DNA of 12,161 bases from Pseudomonadota bacterium (lineage in GTDB: Bacteria; Pseudomonadota; Gammaproteobacteria; Steroidobacterales; Steroidobacteraceae), in contig JAKAZP010000034.1 in the NCBI GenBank assembly GCA_021815905.1, forward strand, positions 1 through 12,161, written 5' to 3'. Each line of letters begins with the position of its first letter. The stretch's first letter is position 1. The position numbers and the translations under genes are program-made. The notes beneath the pieces were generated by a model, which saw only the letters and a list, made by a program, of their open reading frames with translations, did not search any database and had not been told where the DNA came from. Shown piece after piece: positions 1 to 8,235 of the stretch.

Positions 1-726
1 CTCGTGCACCGCGGTGACGCCGGGCAGGCCCGCGCCCGCCGCCGAGTCGCGCGCGGATCCGACCAGCACCGACAGGCCCCCCGCCGCATTGACGAGCTCG
101 AACGCCGACTCGTCGGTGAGGTCATCGCCGAGGTACAGCGGCAGACGTCCGGCGAAAGGCGGCTGCGCGAGAAACGCCGCCACCGCCGCCGCCTTGGTGG
201 CTCCGGCCGGGCGCAGCTCGAGCACCATCTTGCCGCGCTGCAGCTCGAGATCCCCCTCCAGGCGCGCGGTCAGCGCGCGCATGCACTCGAGCGCGACGGT
301 CTCGAGCTGCGGCGCCAGACGATAGTGCAGCGCCAGCGCGAACTCCTTGTCCTCCACGAGCAGCCCGGGATGTTGGGCGGCGAGTCGCGACATGACTTCA
401 CGCGCGGCGCCGAGCGTGGCCGCGGGCGGCGCCGGATTGCGGTGGCAGGCTCCCGAGGCGTCGCGGCGCTCGAAGCCGTGCAGCCCCGCCATCGGCAGGC
501 GCAGCGGCGCGAACAGCCGCGTGAGGTCCGCGATCGAGCGGCCGCTGACGAGCGCGAGCGCGCCGCCGAGGGACCGCTGCAGCGCGTGCAGGAGGCTTCG
601 CAGGCCGGCGGAAACCGACACCGATTGCGGCACCGGCGCGATCTCGAGCAGCGTGCCGTCGACATCCAGAAACAGAGCGACGGATGTCGAGAGTGTCGGG
701 AGCGGATCGTGGGCCTGCGTGGGCAT
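1..726 (-). CDS. otsB: Trehalose-6-phosphate phosphatase, C-terminus cut by the window edge
   Basis: Cytoplasmic HAD-superfamily phosphatase that removes phosphate from trehalose 6-phosphate, the last step of OtsA/OtsB trehalose synthesis. The 242 visible codons carry the family motifs in order. HAD motif I is FLDVDGTLLEIAP, with nucleophile D21 and acid/base D23. Motif II is SGRS at 61-64, followed by GLHGFERR at about 81-88. Then comes a GKMVLELRPAGATK segment with the motif III lysine, and the Mg-binding motif GDDLTDE at 200-206. E. coli OtsB has 266 residues, so only about the last 10-25 are probably missing off the left edge. The ATG at 724-726 is chosen because a strong Shine-Dalgarno lies 7-11 bases upstream and the product then starts a short distance before motif I. 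A sigma70-like promoter sits about 40 bases further up. otsA, the usual partner, is not in the window and could lie beyond the left edge. Confidence 0.94.
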   Translation of the reverse strand, partial: MPTQAHDPLPTLSTSVALFLDVDGTLLEIAPVPQSVSVSAGLRSLLHALQRSLGGALALVSGRSIADLTRLFAPLRLPMAGLHGFERRDASGACHRNPAPPAATLGAAREVMSRLAAQHPGLLVEDKEFALALHYRLAPQLETVALECMRALTARLEGDLELQRGKMVLELRPAGATKAAAVAAFLAQPPFAGRLPLYLGDDLTDESAFELVNAAGGLSVLVGSARDSAAGAGLPGVTAVHE

Positions 727-733
727 GGAGCGG

Positions 734-743
734 CCTTCCTCCT
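734..743 (-). promoter_or_regulatory. Strong Shine-Dalgarno of otsB
   Basis: Read on the minus strand the bases are AGGAGGAAGG, a near-perfect anti-16S match, ending 7 bases before the ATG at 726. It fixes the otsB start. It is the best ribosome-binding site in the window and suggests efficient translation. Confidence 0.75.
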
Positions 744-774
744 CGCGTGGGCGGCTTGCGCCTGGTGCCGGCTT

Positions 775-803
775 ACTGTATGAAATATTTGAGCAAATGT
801 AAA
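775..803 (-). promoter_or_regulatory. Sigma70-type promoter of otsB
   Basis: On the minus strand a -35 TTTACA (798-803) and a -10 TACAGT (775-780) are separated by exactly 17 bases. They lie in a rare AT-rich island in otherwise very GC-rich DNA. The -35 matches the consensus at 5 of 6 positions and the -10 at 4 of 6. Transcription would start near 768, giving a leader of about 40 bases that holds the strong ribosome-binding site. This gives otsB its own promoter, separate from the exonuclease gene upstream. Inferred from sequence only. Confidence 0.6.
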
Positions 804-836
804 AAACTCGTGGCGGCCTCGCTCGAGCATGGCCGC
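801..836 (-). terminator. Possible intrinsic terminator after the exonuclease III gene
   Basis: On the minus strand a 6-bp perfect stem, GCGGCC (831-836) with GGCCGC (813-818), encloses a 12-base loop. Six bases later comes a run of six T (801-806). The six-base gap between stem and T-run is longer than ideal, so efficiency is doubtful. The T-run overlaps the -35 element of the otsB promoter, so the end of one transcript and the start of the next may share bases. Confidence 0.35.
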
Positions 837-874
837 GTCGCGCGCGTTCGCGAATGCCTTCATCCTCGGCCAGC

Positions 875-904
875 CGCGCGACCGCGGATGATCCGCGTCG
901 CGCG
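875..904. repeat. Long imperfect inverted repeat downstream of the exonuclease gene
   Basis: The arms CGCGCGA + CGCGGAT (875-881, 883-889) and ATCCGCG + TCGCGCG (891-904) pair over 14 bp with one bulged C at 882. The centre is only one base, so a real hairpin would open a few central pairs. It lies 28 bases past the exonuclease stop codon. No T-run follows on either side. It may protect the 3' end of the exonuclease mRNA, or simply reflect the CG-rich composition. Confidence 0.45.
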
Positions 905-932
905 CGGCCCACGCCGCCGGCTCCGGCTCGGA

Positions 933-1712
933 TCAGGCCTGCCGCAGGCTCACCCACACCGGCGCGTGATCGCTCGGCTTCGGCCTGCCGCGCACCCAGC
1001 CGTCGACGCCGGCGTCCTCGAGCCGCGGCGCGAGCGCGGGGCTGAGCAGCAGGTGATCGATGCGCAGCCCCGCGTTGCGTTGCCAGTGATCGCGAAAGTA
1101 GTCCCAGAAGGTGTAGATCCGCTCCTGCGGATGTCGCGCGCGCAGCGCGTCCGTCCATCCCTGATCGAGAAGGCGCTGATAAGCCGCCCGTGTCTGCGGT
1201 TGCAGCAGCGCGTCCTTGCGCCAGTACCTCGGGTCGTAGATGTCGAAATCCGTGGGAACGACGTTGTAGTCTCCGGCGAGCACCACCGGCCGCCCGAGGG
1301 CGAGCAGCATCTGCGCGTGGCGAACCAGCCGCTCGAACCAGGCGAGCTTGTAGTCGAACTTCGGTCCGGGCTGCGGATTGCCGTTCGGCAGGTAGAGGCA
1401 CCCGACCACGAGATCGCCGACTTCGGCCTCGAGGTAGCGGCTGTGGCTGTCATCGGGGTCACCCGGGAGTCCGCGGCGCACCTCGATCGGCTGACCGGCG
1501 CGCGCCAGGATGGCGACGCCGTTGAAGGAGCGCTGTCCGTGCCAGAGAGCGTGGTATCCGGCCTGGGCAAGGGCGCCGGCCGGGAACGCGGCATCCGGAG
1601 CCTTGAGCTCCTGCAGACAGGCGACATCGGGCGACTCCCGCTCGAGCCACTCGAGCAGCGCCGGCAGCCGGGCGCCGATGCCATTGACGTTGAAGGTGGC
1701 GAGTTTCGTCAT
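933..1712 (-). CDS. xthA: Exodeoxyribonuclease III (AP endonuclease family, ExoA/XthA type)
   Basis: Mg-dependent 3'-5' exonuclease and AP endonuclease of base-excision repair, cytoplasmic. The 259-residue product is close to the usual length (E. coli ExoIII 268). Endonuclease/exonuclease/phosphatase-fold motifs are all present: KLATFNVNG with N8, the metal ligand E35 in CLQELKAP, SFNGVAIL at 62-69, LYLPNGN at 106-112, LAGDYNVVPTDFD with D148 and N150, LRIDHLLLS near 220, and the C-terminal SDHAPVW with D248 and catalytic H249. The frame is open 15 codons further upstream, but the ATG at 1712 places MTKLATFNVNG exactly as in the family, so it is preferred. Its ribosome-binding site is weak. 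The gene diverges from the flavoprotein gene across a 165-bp gap. Several genomes carry two xth paralogues, so the symbol marks the family rather than a strict orthologue. Confidence 0.94.
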   Translation of the reverse strand: MTKLATFNVNGIGARLPALLEWLERESPDVACLQELKAPDAAFPAGALAQAGYHALWHGQRSFNGVAILARAGQPIEVRRGLPGDPDDSHSRYLEAEVGDLVVGCLYLPNGNPQPGPKFDYKLAWFERLVRHAQMLLALGRPVVLAGDYNVVPTDFDIYDPRYWRKDALLQPQTRAAYQRLLDQGWTDALRARHPQERIYTFWDYFRDHWQRNAGLRIDHLLLSPALAPRLEDAGVDGWVRGRPKPSDHAPVWVSLRQA

Positions 1713-1742
1713 GTGCTCGTGCTCAAAAGTTCTTAGCCGGCA

Positions 1743-1770
1743 TTGACCGGCGGTCACACGCGGCTATTAT
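1743..1770 (+). promoter_or_regulatory. Near-consensus sigma70 promoter of the flavoprotein gene
   Basis: TTGACC (1743-1748, 5 of 6) and TATTAT (1765-1770, 5 of 6) are 16 bases apart, facing the flavoprotein gene. The start site would be near 1777, giving a leader of about 100 bases. A small inverted repeat TGACC-GGC-GGTCA (1744-1756) covers the -35 and the start of the spacer and could be an operator half-site pair. GCCGG/CCGGC arms flank the same point. Inferred from sequence only. Confidence 0.6.
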
Positions 1771-1846
1771 CGAACCATACCCTGCGATCCTGCGGGCCGG
1801 AATCCACAGCGCGGCCGGACGCGCCGCGCGCCCGGGAAGCGCGATT

Positions 1847-1863
1847 GCCCGTCGCCGACGGGC
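1847..1863 (+). promoter_or_regulatory. Leader hairpin just before the flavoprotein ribosome-binding site
   Basis: GCCCGTC-GCC-GACGGGC is a perfect 7-bp stem with a 3-base loop. It ends immediately before the purine-rich GAGAGAGAGG (from 1864) that serves as Shine-Dalgarno for the ATG at 1878. It lies inside the predicted 100-base leader. It could shape ribosome access or stabilise the mRNA; no antiterminator alternative or T-run is visible. Confidence 0.4.
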
Positions 1864-1877
1864 CAGAGAGAGGTCTC

Positions 1878-4800
1878 ATGCGACACCAGGGCGAGCCGCA
1901 GCCGCCGGCGCGGCTGCGCGAGATCCCCTACAACTACACCTCCTTCTCGGACCGCGAGATCGTGATCCGGCTGCTCGGAGCGCGCATGTGGGGCCTGATC
2001 GAGGAGCTGCGCCACGAGCGGCGCACCGGGCGCTCCGCGCGCATGCTCTACGAGGTGCTCGGCGACCTGTGGGAGGTGAGACGCAACCCGTACCTGCAGG
2101 ACGACCTGCTCGAGAGCGCGCGTCGGCGGCGGCTGCTGGTCGAGGCCCTGCATCACCGGCTTTCCGACATCGATCGTCGTCGCGACTCGACCGACGTGCC
2201 CCGATTCGATCGAGTCGGGGAACTGCTCGCCGCGGCGCGCGAGGCGGTGCACGGCTTCGAGGCCGACTTCGCCGGCTGGGCGGCGCTCAGGCGGCGCGCC
2301 GCACGGGTGCTCGGACGCCGCACCCGGGCCGACAACATCCGTTTCGATCCGTATGCCCGCGTCTCGCACGTGACCGACGCGACCGACTGGCGCGTGGAGT
2401 TCCCCTTCCTCGTGCTGATGCCCGATTCGGAGGCCGAGATGCCCGCGCTCGTGCGCGGCTGCATCGAGCTCGGCCTCACCGTGATTCCCCGGGGGGGAGG
2501 CACCGGGTACACCGGCGGCGCGGTGCCGCTGACACCCCTCTCGGCGGTGATCAACACCGAGAAGCTCGAGCGCCTCGGAGACATCGAGCGCATCCGGCTT
2601 GCGGGCGTCTCCGCGCCCGTTCCCACCGTGTTTTCGGAAGCGGGCGTGGTCACGCGCCGGGTGGCGGCGGCGGCGGAGAAGGCCGGCCTCGTCTTCGCCG
2701 TCGACCCGACATCCGCCGACGCCTCCTGCATCGGCGGCAACATCGCGATGAACGCCGGCGGCAAGAAAGCGGTGCTCTGGGGGACCGCGGTCGACAACCT
2801 CGCCTGGTGGCGCATGGTCGATTGCGAGGGCAACTGGCTCGAGGTCAGCCGCGTCGCGCACAATCGCGGCAAGATCCACGAGGTCGACACGGCCGAATTC
2901 GAGCTCGTGTGGAAGGACGGCGGCGCGCCCCCGGACGAGGCGCGCATCCTGCGGACGCAGCCGCTGCGCGTCCCGGGCCGCAGCTTCCGCAAGGTGGGCC
3001 TCGGCAAGGACGTGACGGACAAGTTCCTGGGCGGCCTGCCCGGCGTGCAGAAGGAAGGCTGCGACGGGATCATCACCTCGGCGCGCTGGATCCTGCACGA
3101 GAGCCCGGCCCACGCGCGCACGGTGTGCCTGGAGTTCTTCGGACCGGCGCGCGATGCGGTGCCGGCCATCGTCGAGATCAAGGCTCGTCTCGATGGGCTC
3201 GGCTCCCGCGGGGTGCGGCTCGCGGGTCTCGAGCACATGGACGAGCGCTATCTGCGCGCCGTCGGGTACACGACCAAGTCCCGGCGCGGCACGCTGCCGA
3301 AGATGGCGCTGTTCGGCGATATCGTCGGCGAGGACGAGGGGGCGGTCGCCGCCGCCGCCTCGGATGTCGTGCGCATCGCCAACGCCCGCAGCGGCGAGGG
3401 CTTCATCGCGGCGAGCGCCGAGGCGCGCCGCAAGTTCTGGCTCGACCGCGCCCGGACGGCCGCCATCGCCCGACACACCAACGCCTTCAAGATCAACGAG
3501 GACGTGGTGCTGCCCCTCGAGCACATGGGGGCGTACACGGACGAGATCGAGCGCATCAACATCGAGTTCTCGATCGGCAACAAGCTGCGGCTCATCGAGG
3601 AGCTGGAGCGGACCTTCGCCGGGCCGCTGCCGCTCGCGCGCGCGGAGGACACCGAGCTCGGACACCTGCCGGACGAGGAAGTGATCGGCGAGCGCCGCTC
3701 GCAGGCGCAGCAGCTGCTCGCGCGCGCGCGCGCGCGCTGGGACTCCCTCGCGCGTCATCTCGATGCGCCCGTCGCGGATCAACTCGAGACCCTCGCAGGG
3801 CCTGGGCACCAGGCCTTCGCGGCCGAGCTCGCGGTGCGCCTCGAGCGCGCGCCGCGGCTGCGCGTATTCGATCTGCTGCAGGACCGGACGCTGCGCGTGT
3901 CCTGGAAGCGCGAGCTGCGCGCGCCGCTGCAGCAGATCTTCGGCGGCCGGGTGTTCGCGCCGATCCTGGCGGCGTGCGAGGACGCGCACCGGCGCGTCCT
4001 GCGCGGCCGGCTGTTCGTCGCGCTGCACATGCACGCCGGCGACGGCAACGTCCACACCAACATCCCGGTCAATTCCGACGATTACGAGATGCTGCGGTCG
4101 GCCACCGCCGCGGTGACGCGCATCATGGGCATCGCCCGCGGACTCGGCGGCGTCATCTCCGGCGAGCACGGCATCGGCATCACCAAGCTCGAATTCCTCG
4201 AGGAGGAGGAGACCCGGGAATTTCGCGAGTACAAGCGCGGCATCGACCCCGAGGGCCGGTTCAACCGCGGCAAGCTCCTGCCCGGAGGCGACCTCTCGAA
4301 TGCCTACACCCCGAGCTTCAATCTCCTCGGGCACGAGTCGCTCATCATGCAGCAGTCGGCCATCGGCACGATCTCCGACTCGATCAAGGACTGCCTGCGC
4401 TGCGGCAAGTGCAAGCCCGTGTGCGCGACGCACGTGCCGCGGGCCAACCTGCTGTACAGCCCGCGCAACAAGATCCTGGCGACCTCGCTCCTCATCGAGG
4501 CGTTCCTCTACGAGGAGCAGACGCGCCGGGGCGTCAGCATCCGGCACTTCGACGAATTCGCCGACGTGGGCGAGCACTGCACGGTCTGCCACAAGTGCGC
4601 CGCGCCCTGCCCGGTCGACATCGACTTCGGCGATGTGTCCATGGCGATGCGCGACCTGCTGCGCCGCATGGGCAAGCGGCGCTTCAATCCGGGCACGGCC
4701 GCCTCGATGTTCTTCCTCAATGCGACCCGACCCGAGACCATCCGCCTGGCGCGCAAGGTCATGATCGAATGGGGTTACGGGATGCAGCGGCTGGCCAACC

Positions 4801-5801
4801 GCGCGCTGAAGCGCCTCGCGCGCGCGCAGACGCGCCGGCCTCCCGCGAGCACCGGCAGGCCGCCGCTCACCGAGCAGGTGGTGCACTTCGTGAACAAGAG
4901 GATGCCCGGGGGCTTGCCGAAGAAGACCGCCCGGGCGCTGCTCGACATCGAGAATCCGGCGTACGTGCCGATCATCCGCGATCCCGCCGCCACCACGAGC
5001 GACACCGAGGCGGTGTTCTATTTCCCGGGGTGCGGCTCCGAGCGCCTGTTCTCCCAGGTGGGCCTCGCGACACAGGCGATGCTCTGGCACGTCGGCGTGC
5101 AGACGGTGCTGCCGCCCGGTTATGTCTGCTGCGGATATCCGCAGCGCGGCGCGGGGCAGTTCGACCGCGCCGAGAAGATCACCACCGAGAACAGGGTGCG
5201 GTTCCACCGCGTCGCGAACACGCTCAACTATCTGGACATCCGCACCGTGGTGGTGAGCTGCGGGACCTGCTACGACCAGCTGCAGGGATACGAATTCGAG
5301 GAGATCTTTCCCGGCTCGCGCATCCTCGACATCCACGAGTACCTGATGGAGAAGGGCGTCAGGATCGAGGGGATGACGGGTGTACGCTACATGTATCACG
5401 ACCCTTGCCACTCGCCGATGAAGCGGCACGATCCGCTCCAGGTGGTCAACTCCCTCATGAACGAGGCGCGCAACGGGCACATCGAGCGGAACGATCGCTG
5501 CTGCGGAGAGTCCGGAACGCTCGCGCTCACGCGACCGGATGTCTCGACTCAGGTGCGCTTTCGCAAGGAGCAGGAAGTCCGCGCCGGCGCCGCGAAGCTG
5601 CGCTCCGCGGGGGCCGGCGAGATCAAGGTGCTCACGTCCTGCCCGTCGTGCCTGCAGGGGCTCAAGCGCTACAACGAGGACGCGGACCTCGACGCGGACT
5701 ACATCGTGGTCGAGCTCGCCCGACACGTGCTCGGGGAGAACTGGATGGCGGAGTACGTCGAGCGCGCCAACAGCGGCGGCATCGAACGGGTGCTGGTGTA
5801 G
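1878..5801 (+). CDS. DUF3683 FAD-linked oxidase / Fe-S / CCG-domain fusion oxidoreductase
   Basis: A 1307-residue fusion of parts seen separately in GlcD and GlcF. Residues 12-160: DUF3683-like region starting [15 protein letters not shown]. About 175-310: FAD-binding PCMH domain with [11 protein letters not shown] (204-214) and [19 protein letters not shown] (277-295). The FAD-oxidase C domain runs to about 800, with metal-type histidines in [10 protein letters not shown] (717-726) and GEHGIG (762-767). Two 4Fe-4S motifs follow: C839, C842, C845, C849 and C901, C904, C907, C911. Then come two CCG domains: C1052, C1084-C1085, C1128, C1131, and C1177, C1208-C1209, C1255, C1258. All cysteines are intact. 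By family it should oxidise a D-2-hydroxyacid such as D-lactate, glycolate or 2-hydroxyglutarate, passing electrons through FAD and Fe-S to a membrane acceptor; the substrate is not known. The ATG at 1878 is preferred over an in-frame TTG at 1743, which lies in the promoter. No membrane segment seen. Confidence 0.9.
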   Translation: MRHQGEPQPPARLREIPYNYTSFSDREIVIRLLGARMWGLIEELRHERRTGRSARMLYEVLGDLWEVRRNPYLQDDLLESARRRRLLVEALHHRLSDIDRRRDSTDVPRFDRVGELLAAAREAVHGFEADFAGWAALRRRAARVLGRRTRADNIRFDPYARVSHVTDATDWRVEFPFLVLMPDSEAEMPALVRGCIELGLTVIPRGGGTGYTGGAVPLTPLSAVINTEKLERLGDIERIRLAGVSAPVPTVFSEAGVVTRRVAAAAEKAGLVFAVDPTSADASCIGGNIAMNAGGKKAVLWGTAVDNLAWWRMVDCEGNWLEVSRVAHNRGKIHEVDTAEFELVWKDGGAPPDEARILRTQPLRVPGRSFRKVGLGKDVTDKFLGGLPGVQKEGCDGIITSARWILHESPAHARTVCLEFFGPARDAVPAIVEIKARLDGLGSRGVRLAGLEHMDERYLRAVGYTTKSRRGTLPKMALFGDIVGEDEGAVAAAASDVVRIANARSGEGFIAASAEARRKFWLDRARTAAIARHTNAFKINEDVVLPLEHMGAYTDEIERINIEFSIGNKLRLIEELERTFAGPLPLARAEDTELGHLPDEEVIGERRSQAQQLLARARARWDSLARHLDAPVADQLETLAGPGHQAFAAELAVRLERAPRLRVFDLLQDRTLRVSWKRELRAPLQQIFGGRVFAPILAACEDAHRRVLRGRLFVALHMHAGDGNVHTNIPVNSDDYEMLRSATAAVTRIMGIARGLGGVISGEHGIGITKLEFLEEEETREFREYKRGIDPEGRFNRGKLLPGGDLSNAYTPSFNLLGHESLIMQQSAIGTISDSIKDCLRCGKCKPVCATHVPRANLLYSPRNKILATSLLIEAFLYEEQTRRGVSIRHFDEFADVGEHCTVCHKCAAPCPVDIDFGDVSMAMRDLLRRMGKRRFNPGTAASMFFLNATRPETIRLARKVMIEWGYGMQRLANRALKRLARAQTRRPPASTGRPPLTEQVVHFVNKRMPGGLPKKTARALLDIENPAYVPIIRDPAATTSDTEAVFYFPGCGSERLFSQVGLATQAMLWHVGVQTVLPPGYVCCGYPQRGAGQFDRAEKITTENRVRFHRVANTLNYLDIRTVVVSCGTCYDQLQGYEFEEIFPGSRILDIHEYLMEKGVRIEGMTGVRYMYHDPCHSPMKRHDPLQVVNSLMNEARNGHIERNDRCCGESGTLALTRPDVSTQVRFRKEQEVRAGAAKLRSAGAGEIKVLTSCPSCLQGLKRYNEDADLDADYIVVELARHVLGENWMAEYVERANSGGIERVLV
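3719..3735 (+). repeat. (CG)8 dinucleotide run inside the flavoprotein gene
   Basis: Seventeen alternating C/G bases encode an Ala-Arg alternation (ARARAR) in a variable, helical, arginine-rich insert between the two halves of the FAD-oxidase region. Such a run can slip by two bases and would then break the frame. It is also the kind of tract that favours Z-DNA. It may be no more than compositional bias. Confidence 0.6.
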
Positions 5802-5813
5802 GGGCTCTCGGCC

Positions 5814-7376
5814 ATGACGCTGCTCGGCGAGCTGGTCGGCGCTTCCGAGCGAGTGGGCGCCACATCCTCGCGGCTCGCGAAGGTGCGCGAGATCGCCGGG
5901 TTTCTCCGCCAGCTGCCTCCGGATGAGATCGAGATCGCCGTGTGTCAGCTTTCCGGAGAGCTGCCGCAGGGCAGGATCGGCATCGGCTCCTCGAGTCTGC
6001 AGGCGGCCCTGGCCGGCGCAGGACCCGCGCCTTCGAGCCCGACACTGTCGTTGTCGCAGGTCGATCGGCGAGTGACCGACCTCGCGCGCGTGCGCGGCGC
6101 CGGCTCGACGGCCCGGCGCGGGCAGGCGCTGCGGGAGCTGCTCGCGCAGGCGACCGATCGGGAGCGCGCGGTGCTCGTGCGGCTGCTCGCGGGCGAGCTC
6201 CGCCAGGGAGCCCTCGGCGGCCTCATGGTCGAGGCCGTGGCGGCGGCCGCCGGGCTGCCGGTCGCGGCGGTGCGCCGCGCCGCGATGTATGGCGCCAGCC
6301 TCGGCGCGGTCGCCCGCGCGGCGCTCACCGGCGGAGCGGTCGCGCTCGAGCGGTATCGGCTCGAGGTGTTCTCACCGGTGGCACCCATGCTCGCGCAGAC
6401 CGCCGAGGATGTGGAGTCGGCGCTGCGCGAGCTCGGCGGGGCGCAAGCCGCGCTCGAGTGGAAGCTCGATGGCGCGAGAGTCCAGGCGCACAGGCTCTAC
6501 GATCAGGTGCGCCTTTACACCCGCACGCTCAACGACGTCACGGATGCCCTGCCCGAAGTGGTCGCGGCCGTGCGCGCGCTGCCGGCTCAGGCGCTGGTGC
6601 TCGACGGGGAGGCGATCGCCTTCGACCGCGCCGGCAGGCCGCACCCGTTCCAGATCACCATGCGGCGGATCGGCCGGCGGGTCGACGTCGAATCGCTCCG
6701 GCAAGAGCTGCCCATCCGCGCCTGCTTCTTCGATTGCCTGCGGGTGGAGGACCGCACGATCGCCGATCTGCCGGCGCGGGAGCGCTTCCGGCTGCTCGCC
6801 GCCGCGGTCCCCGAGGCGCTGCGGATCCCGCGGATCGTCACCGCCTCGGCGCTCGAGGCGCGCGCGTTCTACCAGGCGGCGCTCGCGGCGGGCCACGAGG
6901 GCGTCATGGTGAAATCGCTCGAGGCGCCCTACGAAGCCGGCAACCGCGGGGCGAGCTGGCTGAAGGTCAAGCGCGCCCATACCCTGGACCTCGTCGTGCT
7001 CGCGGCCGAGTGGGGACACGGCAGGCGGCGCGGCCGGCTCTCCAACCTGCACCTGGGCGCTCTCGAGCGCGCGAGCGGCCGGTACGTGATGCTCGGCAAG
7101 ACGTTCAAGGGGCTCACCGATGCGACACTCGAGTGGCAGACCCGGGAGTTGCTCGCGCGCGAGACCCACCGCGATCAGTGGACCGTCCATGTACGGCCGG
7201 AGCTCGTGGTCGAGATCGCCTTCAGCGACCTGCAGGCGAGCCGCCGGTATCCGGCCGGCCTTGCGCTGCGGCTCGCTCGGGTCAAGCGCTACCGCGAGGA
7301 CAAGCCGGCCGAGGACGCGGATGACATGGAGAGCGTCCGGCGCATCTTCGCGGCTCAACGCGGCGAGGCTTCCTGA
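5814..7376 (+). CDS. ATP-dependent DNA ligase (archaeal/LigB-like, three-domain)
   Basis: Seals nicked DNA using ATP. The 520-residue product has the three-domain layout of archaeal ligases and mycobacterial LigB. Residues 1 to about 175 form the N-terminal DNA-binding domain. About 195-395 is the adenylation domain, with the AMP-accepting lysine K217 in motif I (EWKLDGAR), TRTLNDVT, motif III LDGEA with E266, motif IV EGVMVK ending at K367, and motif V WLKVKR at 382-387. About 400-510 is the OB-fold domain (LGKTFKGLTD, then VVEIAFSDLQ and SRRYPAGLALRLARV). All catalytic residues are present. It starts 12 bases after the flavoprotein stop, with a GGGG-containing weak ribosome-binding site, so the two are probably co-transcribed. 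No Ku, LigD polymerase domain, or ligase-associated helicase or nuclease gene is nearby. A bacterium normally relies on NAD-dependent LigA for replication, so this is likely an accessory repair ligase. Confidence 0.94.
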   Translation: MTLLGELVGASERVGATSSRLAKVREIAGFLRQLPPDEIEIAVCQLSGELPQGRIGIGSSSLQAALAGAGPAPSSPTLSLSQVDRRVTDLARVRGAGSTARRGQALRELLAQATDRERAVLVRLLAGELRQGALGGLMVEAVAAAAGLPVAAVRRAAMYGASLGAVARAALTGGAVALERYRLEVFSPVAPMLAQTAEDVESALRELGGAQAALEWKLDGARVQAHRLYDQVRLYTRTLNDVTDALPEVVAAVRALPAQALVLDGEAIAFDRAGRPHPFQITMRRIGRRVDVESLRQELPIRACFFDCLRVEDRTIADLPARERFRLLAAAVPEALRIPRIVTASALEARAFYQAALAAGHEGVMVKSLEAPYEAGNRGASWLKVKRAHTLDLVVLAAEWGHGRRRGRLSNLHLGALERASGRYVMLGKTFKGLTDATLEWQTRELLARETHRDQWTVHVRPELVVEIAFSDLQASRRYPAGLALRLARVKRYREDKPAEDADDMESVRRIFAAQRGEAS

Positions 7377-7494
7377 GTCCTCGGGCCGGTCAGGCGGCTG
7401 CGGTCGCCGCGCGCCGGCAGGTCGCGGCGCGGCGGCGGCGTTGGCGGCGAGCGCCTGCCGATGCGGCGCCCGCGCGCGGATCCACGCCGCGGCG
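7377..7494. other. Short convergent intergenic gap with GC-rich inverted repeats
   Basis: This gap separates the ligase gene from the RDD gene, which end toward each other. It holds a 7-bp stem, GCCGCGC (7406-7412) with GCGCGGC (7427-7433), and a perfect 12-bp palindrome ACGCCGCGGCGT (7484-7495) that touches the RDD stop codon. No T-run follows either, so an intrinsic terminator cannot be claimed. No open frame of note was seen. Confidence 0.4.
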
Positions 7495-8235
7495 TCAGCT
7501 TCCGGGTCCGCCGGAAAGCAGCGCCTCCAGTTTCGCTCGCAGCGCGCCGCCGTCGGATGGCGAGCCCGACTGCGCGTCGAATCGAGGATCGAGCTTCGCG
7601 AGCAGCCCGCGCGCCAGGCTCGCACGCCGCGCTTCGTCCATCGACGGCCAGCGCTCGAGCAGGTCGCGCACGAGTTGCAGCGCCTCGAGCGGGAGTCTCG
7701 AGCGCTGCGCCTGCTCACCGCTCCGCGCCAGCGAGCGGGCGCTCCCGGCGGCATCCACCACGAGCACCGTGCCGGCGACCTGGTCGCCAAAGCGCACTCG
7801 CTTCTCGGTGAGCACACAACACACGAGTCCCACCATGTAGAAGGCGGGCAGGCAATCGATGAGGCGAAACGCATTGCGGATGAGCAGCGCGCCGGGGCCC
7901 GGGGTGGCGCCCTCCACCGTGACGATGCGCGCGCCGGCCTTGCGCAGACCGGGCGTGCTCCCTTTCATCGCCACCTCGAGCACCGGGTGATAGAGGAAAT
8001 AAGTCGCGAGCGCGAGCACACCGCACGCGATCATCAGCTTCCGGCCCATCGGAGCGTCGTTCGCGACGGCCGGCAACAGGCGCAACAGCAGCGCCAACAG
8101 CACCCAGCCGAGCGCAAGCAGCAGGCGGATCATCCAGTCGGTCAGGAAGGCATAGCTGCGGGTGCCGGGCCCGGCGATGCGGACCGCCACGTCGATGCCC
8201 GTCAATCCCCTGACGGTGAGCGCTTCCGCGGTCAT
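7495..8235 (-). CDS. RDD-family inner-membrane protein
   Basis: A 246-residue membrane protein of unknown function. The N-terminus reads RIAGPGTRSYAFLTDWMIR, the family signature with the conserved Arg and Asp (R26, D33). A second conserved patch is KGSTPGLRKAGARIV, followed by RNAFRLIDCLP. Three hydrophobic segments are visible, at about 38-58, 70-90 and 138-156. The last about 75 residues form a soluble charged tail (SRLPLEALQLVRDLLERWP onwards), longer than in minimal RDD proteins. Some family members have been linked to transport or stress tolerance, but no function can be assigned here. The ATG at 8235 gives the expected distance to the RDD motif but has no Shine-Dalgarno; a 17-bp palindrome covers it. 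It diverges from the next membrane gene, a pairing that suggests related roles. Confidence 0.85.
   Translation of the reverse strand: MTAEALTVRGLTGIDVAVRIAGPGTRSYAFLTDWMIRLLLALGWVLLALLLRLLPAVANDAPMGRKLMIACGVLALATYFLYHPVLEVAMKGSTPGLRKAGARIVTVEGATPGPGALLIRNAFRLIDCLPAFYMVGLVCCVLTEKRVRFGDQVAGTVLVVDAAGSARSLARSGEQAQRSRLPLEALQLVRDLLERWPSMDEARRASLARGLLAKLDPRFDAQSGSPSDGGALRAKLEALLSGGPGS

Noticed and set aside
270..863. Minus-strand frame starting at 863 (MKAFANARDAAML) with a GAGG upstream
   Set aside because: The start looks tidy, but the frame runs out of register through the whole of otsB and becomes Arg/Ser-rich nonsense there.
1767..5726. Very long open frame on the minus strand opposite the flavoprotein gene
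   Set aside because: Lack of stops follows from extreme GC content. The translation is rich in Arg, His and Ala without motifs, while the plus strand has every flavoprotein and Fe-S motif.
1988..5926. Long second plus-strand frame inside the flavoprotein gene
   Set aside because: Arg/Ala-rich shadow translation without any recognisable domain; it runs past the true stop only by composition.
7406..7433. Hairpin between the convergent ligase and RDD genes as a terminator
   Set aside because: The 14-base loop, short stem and absence of a T-run on either strand do not support an intrinsic terminator.
6372..7874. Minus-strand frame spanning the end of the ligase gene and part of the RDD gene
   Set aside because: It conflicts with two well-supported genes and its translation has no recognisable family features.
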